DNA from: Cyanothece sp. BG0011
Lineage (GTDB): Bacteria; Cyanobacteriota; Cyanobacteriia; Cyanobacteriales; Microcystaceae
DNA: 64,000 nt
Assembly (NCBI RefSeq): GCF_003013815.1
Contig: NZ_PRLH01000092.1
Span: forward strand, 43,891-107,890
Reading direction: 5' to 3'
How positions within the stretch are numbered: the stretch's first letter is position 1; each line of letters begins with the position of its first letter. Positions 56,640 through 64,000 of this stretch are shown here, piece after piece. The translations under genes and the position numbers were made by a program. The notes beneath the pieces were generated by a model. The model was not told the origin of the DNA. It saw only the letters and a list, made by a program, of their open reading frames with translations, and ran no database searches.

Positions 56640-57371
56640 CTATCTTCTAATGGCCATTGCATCTAACTGAGGTAACTCTGATAAAAGACGCTGAGATAGA
56701 TACATAAGATTGCCACGATGTACCATTGAAGCTTTTGACCAACAGAGGCTAAACTGTGGAGCAACTAAATTATCAATTGCCCTTCTATCTTCTTCGCTGT
56801 GATACTCTAAATAGAAGATATCAACATTATCTAAATAGTCCTTAATCTCTTCTAGAATAGGAACTTCGCAACCCTCAGTATCAATTTTAAGCACACATCG
56901 TTTCCCACTCATAATCTCTTTCAATTCAGTTGATGCAGGTTTGATCGTTGCTATTTCAAAGTTTTCAGTAACTTCGACACTTGAGTAAAGAGAATTTTGT
57001 AAACATTGAGCATTTCCGATATATAATTTCAGTTCCCTTGATTCATTACTTAAACCACAGTTAAATATTTTAATTCTGTCAAGAAAACTAGTATTTTTCT
57101 GTAAATAAGTAAAGGTAGAGGGACAGGGTTCATAACAATAACAATCTGCATTAGGATAAACATCCGTAAAAAATAAAGCAGTTGCACCGATATTCGCCCC
57201 AATATCAATAATACAATCTGGTTGAAAGTGACAATGTAAAACAGGATAATCTTGTCCTGACAATATATTAGTAATATGGTGTTGAGCATTTCCCGAATTA
57301 GGGAAACTAACAGGAACTACATTATTACCATGTTTAAAGGATAAACTCGATTCATTTATGGTTTTAGTCAT
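56640..57371 (-). CDS. FkbM family methyltransferase
   Basis: A 243-residue SAM-dependent methyltransferase when started at the first ATG (57371, MTKTINESSLSFKHGNNVVP). Motifs are CIIDIGANIGATALFFTDVY (SAM binding), YCYEPCPSTF, VLKIDTEGCEVPIL and IFYLEYHSEEDRRAI. FkbM-type enzymes methylate sugar or polyketide hydroxyls. The same frame stays open and protein-like up to 57539 with no ATG, only a TTG at 57464, so the gene may be 5'-truncated or fused to a lost partner. The neighbouring glycosyltransferase suggests glycan modification. Confidence 0.82.
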   Translation of the reverse strand: MTKTINESSLSFKHGNNVVPVSFPNSGNAQHHITNILSGQDYPVLHCHFQPDCIIDIGANIGATALFFTDVYPNADCYCYEPCPSTFTYLQKNTSFLDRIKIFNCGLSNESRELKLYIGNAQCLQNSLYSSVEVTENFEIATIKPASTELKEIMSGKRCVLKIDTEGCEVPILEEIKDYLDNVDIFYLEYHSEEDRRAIDNLVAPQFSLCWSKASMVHRGNLMYLSQRLLSELPQLDAMAIRR

Positions 57372-57464
57372 GGTGTTACTTCCATTATTAGGTTTAAGAA
57401 AAGAAGAATTATCTTGAGGTTTACCAACAGCTTTTTCAAGAGTTTCTGACCAAGAAAGACCCAA

Positions 57465-57805
57465 ATTTTCAAAGATATGCTTAACTGTATGAGAATTATT
57501 GATGTCTTCTAGAGTCGTCTCAATAAATGCTCTACATATCTACGGACTTAAGATACCCAAATTTTCTCTTTAACCGATCACCCAATCAGAAAAAATACAT
57601 AATTTAAGTATGTTTACTGATAGATCAATCATTCTTTTCAACTTACCTTCTTATTACTATTTTAATGGGGGGAAAAAGTACACGATCTCTGGGGGAATAG
57701 AAAGGCGATCGCTTTTATTTCAGATTTTTTTAGAGTCAATGGTCGTTGACTCTTACGGTTTTATTGATTTAAGATAACAAGAAATAAAAATATGTTAAGT
57801 GACTT
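57465..57805. other. Gap with coding remnant and repeats
   Basis: A 341 bp interval. 57465-57539 continues the FkbM frame on the minus strand without a start codon (FIETTLEDINNSHTVKHIFE). A degenerate palindrome lies at 57732-57753. A 24 bp sequence beginning GGGGGAATAGAAAGGCGATC (57691-57714) recurs at 58611-58634. Confidence 0.5.
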
Positions 57806-58276
57806 ATGAAAGTTTATCTTGATGTTTGCTGTCTTAATCGCCCGTTGGATGATTTGACACAGGAAAGGATTAAACTAGAAGCAGAAGCAATTAATATGAT
57901 TCTCAATTACTGCGCAAATGGATTATTAATTTTAATTAATAGTGATGCCATTGAATTTGAAATAAGCAAGAATATTGATAATTTTAAGATAGAACAGGTA
58001 AAAAATATATTATCATTAGCCAGTATTTACATTAATTCAAATGAAAGAATTAAATCAAGAGCGAAAGATTTAATGAAGCTAAATTTTAAATTCTATGACG
58101 CATTACACCTTGCCTTTGCTGAAGTAGCGGAAGCAGATATTTTCCTAACAACAGATGATCGCTTATTCCGCAGAGCCAAACAGCATAGTAGTATAATTAA
58201 GATACCAGTGGATAATCCCGTAAGTTGGTTAATCAATCTTTTACAATTGCAGGGAGATAATGATGAAATTAAGTGA
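57806..58276 (+). CDS. PIN-domain (VapC-like) toxin
   Basis: A 156-residue PIN-domain protein. Acidic active-site residues are visible at D6 (MKVYLDVCCLNRPLDD), in YDALHLAFAEVAEADIFLTT (central Asp, late Asp) and DDRLFRRA. PIN toxins are ribonucleases. The 65-codon gene that follows overlaps it by 17 bp and is the likely partner, which gives the less usual toxin-first order. Confidence 0.82.
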   Translation: MKVYLDVCCLNRPLDDLTQERIKLEAEAINMILNYCANGLLILINSDAIEFEISKNIDNFKIEQVKNILSLASIYINSNERIKSRAKDLMKLNFKFYDALHLAFAEVAEADIFLTTDDRLFRRAKQHSSIIKIPVDNPVSWLINLLQLQGDNDEIK

Positions 58277-58457
58277 ACTTAGACAGCAAGGTTATCAAGC
58301 TTTGATTGAAGCTTTAGGAGTAGTAGGAGCCATTAAATTTTTACAACAACTAGAAGTAGGTTATGGTGATTATACAAAAGAACGCCATCAATGGTTAGAT
58401 AAGTTGAATTTTGAAGACCTTGAGAGTTTTCTTGAACAAAAAAAAATTGAATCATAA
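58260..58457 (+). CDS. Small partner of PIN toxin, probable antitoxin
   Basis: A 65-residue protein (MKLSELRQQGYQALIEALGV, then DYTKERHQWLDKLNFEDLES). It overlaps the PIN gene by 17 bp. It is mainly helical, with no recognised DNA-binding domain. The antitoxin role is inferred from overlap and size. The second methionine (58263) may be the start. Confidence 0.65.
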   Translation: MMKLSELRQQGYQALIEALGVVGAIKFLQQLEVGYGDYTKERHQWLDKLNFEDLESFLEQKKIES

Positions 58458-58610
58458 ACTCTAATTTATTCAGCAAAGAAAATGATTAAGTTAAATTTTT
58501 CCATTTAGTCTTTAGGGAAATAAAATACAATTTCTGGAGAATGTAATGGGAGCAAGTCTGTTGACGGTTGCTATCAAGTTTGTTCTCTGGAGGTATGAAA
58601 TGGAATCTTT

Positions 58611-58634
58611 GGGGGAATAGAAAGGCGATCGCTT
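58611..58634 (+). repeat. 24 bp direct repeat flanking the PIN module
   Basis: Begins GGGGGAATAGAAAGGCGATC and includes a HIP1 octamer. An identical 24-mer is at 57691-57714, so the two bracket the PIN toxin pair. Confidence 0.75.
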
Positions 58635-58704
58635 AGGGGTGAGCTTGTTATATTCTTATATGTTAAAATCAATGCTAGTTACGACATCAAACTAGGCATT
58701 AAAA

Positions 58705-58980
58705 ATGATGGAAAAATCTCTAATTCGTACCACAGTAACTTTGCCTAAAAGTTTACTAGAAGAAACTGATATAAGAGTTAAAGAAGGTAAAGCTAAAAAT
58801 CGCAATGATTTCATTGCATTAGCCCTACAAAAAGCATTAGAACAGCTAAAAAGAGAAGAAATTGACAGTCTATTAGTAGAAATGGCTCAAGATCCTGAGT
58901 ACCAAGCCCAAGTATTGCAAATGGAAACGGAATTTGCCCCAGGAAGCTGGGAAGCTTGGGAGATAGGGGAACAATCTTAA
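58705..58980 (+). CDS. MazE-like ribbon-helix-helix antitoxin
   Basis: A 91-residue antitoxin with a ribbon-helix-helix start (IRTTVTLPKSLLEETDIRVK and KNRNDFIALALQKALEQLKR) and an acidic tail (FAPGSWEAWEIGEQS). The stop codon overlaps the ATG of the MazF gene by one base (TAATG), so they are coupled. Two adjacent methionines could start it. Confidence 0.85.
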   Translation: MMEKSLIRTTVTLPKSLLEETDIRVKEGKAKNRNDFIALALQKALEQLKREEIDSLLVEMAQDPEYQAQVLQMETEFAPGSWEAWEIGEQS

Positions 58981-59321
58981 TGCAACGAGGACAACTCTAT
59001 GATGCTCGTCTCGAACCCATCGAAGGTTCTGAACAAGGGGGAACTCGCCCCGTCATTATTGTCAGTCGTGATGCTATTAATGCTTATAGTCCGGTGGTAT
59101 TAGCTGTTCCTTGCACAACTTATCGAGACAATAAACGAATTTATCCGACGCAAGTGCTAATTAGAGCCGGAGAAGGTGGATTAACGAATGATTCTATCGC
59201 TATGGCAGATCAAGTTAGAGTATTATCAAAAACTCGTTTTCTACGTCTGAGAGGAACGCTTCAAGATCAGATAATTAAACAATTAAATCAAGCTTTATCA
59301 ATTGCTCTAGATTTAATTTAA
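58980..59321 (+). CDS. MazF-family mRNA interferase toxin
   Basis: A 113-residue MazF/PemK protein starting at 58980 (MQRGQLYDARLEPIEGSEQG). Conserved parts are GGTRPVIIVSRDAIN (Arg/Pro substrate loop), VVLAVPCTT and SIAMADQVRVLSKTR. It should cleave mRNA at specific sequences. It is coupled to the preceding antitoxin. Its 3' end overlaps by 4 bp the end of the convergent regulator gene. Confidence 0.88.
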   Translation: MQRGQLYDARLEPIEGSEQGGTRPVIIVSRDAINAYSPVVLAVPCTTYRDNKRIYPTQVLIRAGEGGLTNDSIAMADQVRVLSKTRFLRLRGTLQDQIIKQLNQALSIALDLI

Positions 59322-60028
59322 CCCTCATCTTCAAATTTATAGCCTACTCCCACAACGGTTTTAATAAAAGTAGGGTTAGCTGTGTCAGGTTCAATTTTTT
59401 TACGTAATCTTCTGACATGAGTATCCACCACTCTTTCATCTCCAAAAAAGTCATTACCCCATAATTTGTCTATTAGTTGGGTTCGACTCCAGACTCTCCC
59501 TGGATAACTCATAAAGGTAGATAATAAGTTAAATTCTAAGGTGGTTAATTCTAACGGTTCTTCTTTATTCTTATCTGTTTTTTTAATCGCAGAATGTTTA
59601 TCTAAATCAACCATAAAATGGGGACTTTCATAAACATTATTTTGATTTCCCCCATGTCTTAAACTACGTCTTAATAAGGCGCGAACTCTAGCCACTAATT
59701 CGATGGGACTAAAGGGTTTAACTAAATAATCATCGGCCCCGGTTGATAAACCAATGACTCGATCAATTTCTTCTCCTTTGGCCGTTAACATCAAAATATA
59801 AGGGTCTTTAACGGTTATTTGTTGACGAATACGGGTACAAACTTCTAACCCATCAAGTTTAGGTAACATTAAATCTAAAACAATTAAATCCGGTTCTTGT
59901 TTTTGGAATAAATCTAAAGCAGTTAACCCATCATAAGCGACCATACATTCAAAAGACTCTCTTTCTAATGTGCTTTGAATGAGCTTAGCGATTTCCATTT
60001 CATCTTCAACAATTAATATTTTCATCAA
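59318..60028 (-). CDS. OmpR/PhoB-type response regulator
   Basis: A 236-residue transcriptional regulator. The receiver domain is about 1-120, with E9-D10-E11, phosphoacceptor D52 (LIVLDLMLPK), the threonine in LMLTAKG and the lysine in DYLVKPFS. A winged-helix DNA-binding domain covers about 135-235 (LELTTLEFNLLSTFMSYPGR, ERVVDTHVRRLRKKIE, FIKTVVGVGYKF). No histidine kinase is adjacent. The second methionine (60025) is an equally likely start. I cannot name the regulon. Confidence 0.88.
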   Translation of the reverse strand: MMKILIVEDEMEIAKLIQSTLERESFECMVAYDGLTALDLFQKQEPDLIVLDLMLPKLDGLEVCTRIRQQITVKDPYILMLTAKGEEIDRVIGLSTGADDYLVKPFSPIELVARVRALLRRSLRHGGNQNNVYESPHFMVDLDKHSAIKKTDKNKEEPLELTTLEFNLLSTFMSYPGRVWSRTQLIDKLWGNDFFGDERVVDTHVRRLRKKIEPDTANPTFIKTVVGVGYKFEDEG

Positions 60029-60097
60029 TATTTTTACTTTAAATTATCAATAAATCATTCTGCTATTATAATTATAAGGTGCAATGATAATATTTTT

Positions 60098-60871
60098 ATG
60101 GAAACCCTTTCCCCTTATCTTAATTTACCCAAAGATGAACTCATTTATGATGACGGAGAACCCTTGGAAACGAACCGCCACCGCATTGCAATGAATGTTT
60201 TAATTGACTCGGTTTATCAAGCATTGTTACCCCGTGAGGACTTTTTTGCCGGGGGTAATATGTTTGTTTATTATAGTGCCACGCAACGGATGAATCGAGA
60301 TTTTCGAGGGCCTGATTTTTTTGTTACGTTGAATGTGGATGGGACTGTAGACCGCAAGGCTTGGATTGTTTGGCAAGAAAATGGGCGGTATCCTGATGTT
60401 ATTGTGGAATTAATGTCTGATTCTACAGCAAATATTGATAAAACGGACAAAAAAAACCTCTATGAGCAAATTTTTAAGACTAGAGAATATTATATTTACG
60501 ATCCTTATGATGCCACATCGTTGCAAGGATGGCGATTAAATAGTCAGCAAACCTATAGTGAGATTGTAGCCGATCAACAGGGTTGGTTATTTTGTGAGAC
60601 GTTAGAGTTATATTTAGGGACTTGGGAAGGTAAGGTCTTAAATGAGTCCGCTTTTTGGTTAAGATTTTACGATTTACAAGGGAATTTAGTCTTATTACCC
60701 AGGGAAGAGGCAGAAATTGAACATCAACGGGCAGAAATGGAACGGCAACGGGCTGAAACTGAACGACAACGGGCTGAAACTGAACGGCAACGGGCTGAAA
60801 CTGAACGGCAACGGGCTGATATTTTGGCTGCAAAGTTAAGAGAATTAGGGATCGATCCCAATGAAATGTAA
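60098..60871 (+). CDS. Uma2 family protein with C-terminal heptad coiled coil
   Basis: A 257-residue DUF820/Uma2 protein. The PD-(D/E)XK-like core includes FRGPDFFVTLNVD, YPDVIVELMSDST and IFKTREYYIYDPYD. The C-terminus from about 205 carries tandem RAETERQ heptads forming a charged coiled coil, then ADILAAKLRELGIDPNEM, a common tail in this subgroup. Function unresolved. It is divergent from the OmpR-type regulator (69 bp apart). Confidence 0.85.
   Translation: METLSPYLNLPKDELIYDDGEPLETNRHRIAMNVLIDSVYQALLPREDFFAGGNMFVYYSATQRMNRDFRGPDFFVTLNVDGTVDRKAWIVWQENGRYPDVIVELMSDSTANIDKTDKKNLYEQIFKTREYYIYDPYDATSLQGWRLNSQQTYSEIVADQQGWLFCETLELYLGTWEGKVLNESAFWLRFYDLQGNLVLLPREEAEIEHQRAEMERQRAETERQRAETERQRAETERQRADILAAKLRELGIDPNEM
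60728..60811 (+). repeat. Four 21 bp coding repeats (RAETERQ)
   Basis: Four tandem in-frame 21 bp units encoding RAEMERQ and then three RAETERQ, at the end of the Uma2 gene. They are nearly identical at DNA level, so length variation between strains is likely. Confidence 0.85.
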
Positions 60872-60908
60872 CCGAGTTCCCTATTGCTTTGAATCACTAA
60901 AACTAATA

Positions 60909-61055
60909 CTAATATCTTACCCCAGTACATAAAAACTAAACAATAAACTCTATTCCCTACCCCCCCCCTGCCCCCTACCCCCCCCTGCCCCCCTTATAAA
61001 GGGGGGTGTGGGGGGTGTGGGGGGTGTGGGGGATTAGCAAAGGTGCAAGATGTGA
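60909..61055 (-). mobile_element. MITE-like element, copy 5 (degenerate)
   Basis: About 147 bp in the same orientation as copy 4. The right end GGTGCAAGATGTGA is intact, the left end CTAATATCTTACC has decayed. Flanks CTAATA and GTAATA may be an altered target duplication. The core has long C and G tracts around CCCCCCTTATAAAGGGGGG-type sequence. The remainder of the gap to 61248 holds no recognised feature. Confidence 0.65.
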
Positions 61056-61248
61056 GTAATAGAAATTGAGCTAATTCTATTCCGTTTCTGGTTCAGTATT
61101 TTCACCAAAATCAATAAAAGATAAGCTTTATATCATTTCAAATGAAAACAGAACAAACATCGAAACTTCTTAGTATGGTTATCCCATGATAAGAGAACCT
61201 CACTGACTAAGGTTTAAGTTACTCTTTATACTGATTTACTGCCTCATT

Positions 61249-62100
61249 TTAATCTGTCAATTTGTTGTATTTTTCAACTTCAATTAAATCTTTAAAATCA
61301 TCAAATTGAAAGGTATTATTAGTCATATCTGTGCTTCCTTTTTCTTGTAATTGTTGGAAACAGTGAAGCAGAGCATTAGTCGAACTTAGTAAACCTGATA
61401 GGGCATAAGCAACGATTTTAAAGCCCATTGCTTCTAACTCTTCTAATGATAAACAGGGTGTTTTTCCTCCTTCTATAATATTGGCTAATAAAGGAACATC
61501 AGGAAAATAATTACTAATTTTTTCTAATTCTTCTCTGGTTTGAGGGGCTTCGATAAAGATAATATCCGCACCGGCTTCTTGATATTTTTTCCCTCGATAT
61601 AAGGCTTCATCTAATCCATAAATAGCCCGTGCATCGGTTCTACCTATTATAACTAAATCACTGTTATTTTTAGCTGTTACGGCTGCTTTTATCTTCTTAA
61701 CCATTTCTTCTGTTTCAACCACTTTTTTCCCTTCAAAATGACCGCATTTTTTAGGCCATTGTTGATCTTCAAGGATAATTCCTGCTGCCCCAAAATGAAC
61801 AATATCTTCTACTGTTCTTTGTACATTTAAAACATTTCCATACCCCGTATCGATATCACAAATCACAGGAATATTAACAGATTTAATAATATTTCTGACT
61901 TGATTTAACATTTCTGTTGCGGTTAAAAAACCCAGATCAGGAAGTCCCAATAAAGAGGCAGACATACCGAAACCACTGGTAAAAATCAAAGAAAATCCTG
62001 CTTTTTGGGCTAACTTAGATCCGATACAATCATAAACAGCCGGGGCTGCTATAATTCCAGGGTTATCTAATAGTTGGCGTAACTGCTTAGCTGAGTTCAT
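61249..62100 (-). CDS. Isocitrate lyase/PEP mutase superfamily enzyme
   Basis: A 283-residue TIM-barrel enzyme of the ICL/PEPM superfamily. It has the metal-binding segments VICDIDTGYGN and ILEDQQWPKKCGHFEGK with the KKCGH catalytic loop, then VIIGRTDARAIYGLDEALYR and GADIIFIEAPQ. This pattern covers methylisocitrate lyase, oxaloacetate decarboxylase and carboxyphosphonoenolpyruvate-like enzymes, and the exact substrate cannot be fixed. It lies 8 bp downstream of rfbC, probably co-transcribed. Confidence 0.85.
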   Translation of the reverse strand: MNSAKQLRQLLDNPGIIAAPAVYDCIGSKLAQKAGFSLIFTSGFGMSASLLGLPDLGFLTATEMLNQVRNIIKSVNIPVICDIDTGYGNVLNVQRTVEDIVHFGAAGIILEDQQWPKKCGHFEGKKVVETEEMVKKIKAAVTAKNNSDLVIIGRTDARAIYGLDEALYRGKKYQEAGADIIFIEAPQTREELEKISNYFPDVPLLANIIEGGKTPCLSLEELEAMGFKIVAYALSGLLSSTNALLHCFQQLQEKGSTDMTNNTFQFDDFKDLIEVEKYNKLTD

Positions 62101-62108
62101 AAACCATT

Positions 62109-62654
62109 TTATTCAAAGACTTCTGCTTCTTTAAAAGGTAAACCATCTTGATCTTTTTTAGATAATTTGGGTTCTCCTTTTAACTGCCAGTCGATAGCAA
62201 GATCGGGATCATTCCATAAAATACTTCTTTCATGTTGTGGAGCATAATAATTAGTGGTTTTGTAGAGAAATTCAGCAGCATCAGATAAGACAACAAACCC
62301 GTGAGCAAACCCTTCAGGAACCCAAAACTGACGTTTATTTTCTGCACTTAAAAGACAACTTACCCATTGTCCAAAAGTGGGGGAACTTTTACGAATATCC
62401 ACCGCTACATCTAACACTTCACCCACCACAACCCGAACTAATTTTCCTTGAGGTTGTTGAATTTGATAATGAAGTCCTCGCAGGACATTTTTTTGTGATC
62501 GCGAATGATTATCCTGTACAAAATTTCGTTCTATTCCCGTTGCCTCAGAGAAACTTTTTTGATTATAACTTTCATAAAAAAAGCCACGATCATCACCAAA
62601 AACACGGGGTTCGATAATGACAACATCAGGAATTTTTGTTTTAATTACATTCAT
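62109..62654 (-). CDS. rfbC: dTDP-4-dehydrorhamnose 3,5-epimerase
   Basis: A 181-residue cupin enzyme of dTDP-L-rhamnose synthesis for surface polysaccharide. Motifs are EPRVFGDDRGFFYESYNQ, the catalytic H62 in LRGLHYQIQQPQGKLVRV, AVDIRKSSPTFGQW and GFAHGFVVLSD. Length is typical. The other rhamnose genes (rfbA, B, D) are not in the window. It lies between the YrdC-family gene and the ICL/PEPM enzyme on the same strand. Confidence 0.93.
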   Translation of the reverse strand: MNVIKTKIPDVVIIEPRVFGDDRGFFYESYNQKSFSEATGIERNFVQDNHSRSQKNVLRGLHYQIQQPQGKLVRVVVGEVLDVAVDIRKSSPTFGQWVSCLLSAENKRQFWVPEGFAHGFVVLSDAAEFLYKTTNYYAPQHERSILWNDPDLAIDWQLKGEPKLSKKDQDGLPFKEAEVFE

Positions 62655-62682
62655 AGTTAATAACTGATAACTGATAACTGAA

Positions 62683-63336
62683 TTATACTTCCATTGTTAC
62701 CCAATTTTTTAATTCTTCCCATCCCAAACCTTGACGAATAATTGAAGGGGGATCAGAAGTCATATCCAAAATGGTAGACACTTCAAAACCAGGTTCTAAA
62801 CTATTATCGATAATGAGGTCAACCTGACTTTCTAATATATCAAACAATCTTGCTTTTTCTAAACCAATGGTGGGAAAGTCTCCCTCTTCATCCGGTAAAT
62901 GGGCAGAAGTCGAAATAATCGGATTATTTAATTCTGTTAAAATAGCTTGACAAATGGGATGATTCGGTACTCGAATACCTGTGGTTTTCCGCTTAGGACT
63001 CATCACTAATTTTGGCACAGCTTTAGTAGCCGGTAACAAGAAAGTATAAGGGCCAGGAATCACCCGTTTCATGATACGATAAGCTTCGTCTGTTACCCCG
63101 GCATATTCGGAAATATTGGACAGAGAAGAACATAAAAAGGTCAAGGGTTTATCATTGGATAATTGCTTTAATTGTCGTACCCGTTGCACGGCTGATTTAC
63201 TATTAAGATCGCAACCGATCGCATACACTGTATCGGTAGGATATAACATGATTGCCCCTTTCTTTAGGGAATCACAGATTTCGTCAATGCGACGGGGTTG
63301 AGGGTTTTCGGGATGAAGATCGTATAAAATAGCCAT
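62683..63336 (-). CDS. YrdC/Sua5/YciO family L-threonylcarbamoyladenylate synthase-like protein
   Basis: A 217-residue YrdC-domain protein. It is related to the enzyme that makes threonylcarbamoyl-AMP for t6A37 in tRNAs, though the YciO branch may differ. I start it at 63336 ([16 protein letters not shown]); an ATG at 63348 lies inside the divergent larC. Motifs are [55 protein letters not shown] and [12 protein letters not shown]. Its start codon is only 4 bp from that of larC. Confidence 0.87.
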   Translation of the reverse strand: MAILYDLHPENPQPRRIDEICDSLKKGAIMLYPTDTVYAIGCDLNSKSAVQRVRQLKQLSNDKPLTFLCSSLSNISEYAGVTDEAYRIMKRVIPGPYTFLLPATKAVPKLVMSPKRKTTGIRVPNHPICQAILTELNNPIISTSAHLPDEEGDFPTIGLEKARLFDILESQVDLIIDNSLEPGFEVSTILDMTSDPPSIIRQGLGWEELKNWVTMEV

Positions 63337-63340
63337 AATT

Positions 63341-64000
63341 ATGACCAAAATAGCTTATTTAGACTGTGTAACAGGGATTGCCGGGGATATGTGTTTAGGG
63401 GCTTTAGTCGATAGCGGTGTTCCTTTAGAATACTTGATTGAGCAACTCAAAGGGTTAAAAATTGACCACGAATATACGTTAAGTCAAGAAAAAGTACAAC
63501 GCAAGGGACAACAGGCTACTAAGGTTCATGTTAAGTTGCTTAAAGATGAGTCTGATGAGCATCACCATCACCATCACCATCATACCCCTGCCCGTCATCT
63601 TCCTGAAATTGAAAGGATCATCAAAGAGGCTAACTTACCCTCACGGGTGACACAGTGGAGTCTGGATATATTTCGTCGTTTAGCGGTAGCAGAAGGCGCT
63701 GTACACGGGATTTCACCGGAAAAGGTACATTTTCATGAAGTGGGGGCAACGGATGCCATCGTGGACATTGTCGGCAGTTGTCTGGGGCTAGATTATTTAG
63801 ACATAGATGAGTTATATTGTTCTGCGTTACCCACTGGTGGGGGGACAGTGTGGGCAGCCCATGGCCGTTTGCCGGTGCCGGTGCCTGCAGTATTGAAGTT
63901 ATGGGAGTCCCGACAAGTTCCTATTTATAGTAACAAGATTGAGAAAGAATTAGTCACGCCTACCGGGGCAGCGATCGCAGTTACCTTAGTTAAAAGTTTT
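63341..64000 (+). CDS. larC: LarC, nickel insertion protein of the nickel-pincer cofactor (partial)
   Basis: The first 220 codons of larC, running off the window end. LarC is a CTP-dependent cyclometallase that puts nickel into the pincer cofactor of lactate racemase and related enzymes. The N-terminus [20 protein letters not shown] is diagnostic, as are [19 protein letters not shown] and [12 protein letters not shown]. Residues 74-81 are eight consecutive histidines, a likely nickel-binding stretch. The start ATG is 4 bp from that of the divergent YrdC-family gene. Confidence 0.9.
   Translation, partial: MTKIAYLDCVTGIAGDMCLGALVDSGVPLEYLIEQLKGLKIDHEYTLSQEKVQRKGQQATKVHVKLLKDESDEHHHHHHHHTPARHLPEIERIIKEANLPSRVTQWSLDIFRRLAVAEGAVHGISPEKVHFHEVGATDAIVDIVGSCLGLDYLDIDELYCSALPTGGGTVWAAHGRLPVPVPAVLKLWESRQVPIYSNKIEKELVTPTGAAIAVTLVKSF

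Noticed and set aside
60480..60833. Minus-strand ORF of 117 codons over the Uma2 repeat
   Set aside because: Open only because of the 21 bp repeat; no family resemblance.

Overview
This 64 kb window reads as cyanobacterial chromosome: low GC, scattered HIP1 octamers (GCGATCGC), ndhL, a DUF3007 gene, glycolytic-type gap1, phosphoketolase, bioU, several PEP-CTERM proteins and poly-C/G intergenic repeats. Protein similarity from memory points to a unicellular or colonial Cyanothece/Crocosphaera/Gloeothece-like lineage. That placement is inference.

Region 1 (about 0.3-28.5 kb) is a scytonemin (sheath UV sunscreen) locus. A minus-strand precursor operon, trpE(G)-trpC-trpA-trpB-trpD-aroF-tyrA, feeds chorismate towards tryptophan and 4-hydroxyphenylpyruvate. 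It diverges across a 653 bp promoter region from a plus-strand operon. That operon holds two unusual repetitive acidic ORFs, scyA, scyB, scyC, a PEP-CTERM protein with a DG-I-NN repeat, eboA, eboB, eboC, a dsbA-like gene, eboD, an NmrA-like gene, a ScyD/E-like gene and a ScyF-like gene. The last gene is broken by an apparent one-base deletion in a G run just before its PEP-CTERM tail. eboE, eboF and a tyrosinase are not present. A REC-AraC response regulator sits at the tyrA end.

Region 2 (about 28.9-49 kb) is mostly housekeeping: a TSUP permease, a YyaL-type thioredoxin-domain protein, ndhL-DUF3007-trpA (a second trpA), D-lactate dehydrogenase, a sugar acetyltransferase, phosphoketolase, gap1, tandem membrane Ser/Thr kinases, bioU, tRNA-Glu and a RqcH/NFACT protein.

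Region 3 (about 49.2-61 kb) is accessory. It has a HigA with a HigB remnant, HicBA, two pilins, two MazF-type modules, orphan ribbon-helix-helix proteins, a PIN toxin pair, a TPR/SPINDLY glycosyltransferase, an FkbM methyltransferase, an OmpR-type regulator and a Uma2 protein. Region 4 (61.2-64 kb) holds an ICL/PEP-mutase-family enzyme, rfbC, a YrdC-family gene and the start of larC.

Five copies of a 150-260 bp element with inverted ends (CTYATATCTTGCACC-like) run through regions 1 and 3. One is nested in a palindrome whose uninterrupted relative lies 5 kb away, which exposes a likely 5 bp target duplication. The strongest leads are the repetitive protein pair before scyA, the DG-I-NN repeat protein, this element family, and a matching SigF-like promoter in front of both a pilin and the SPINDLY glycosyltransferase.
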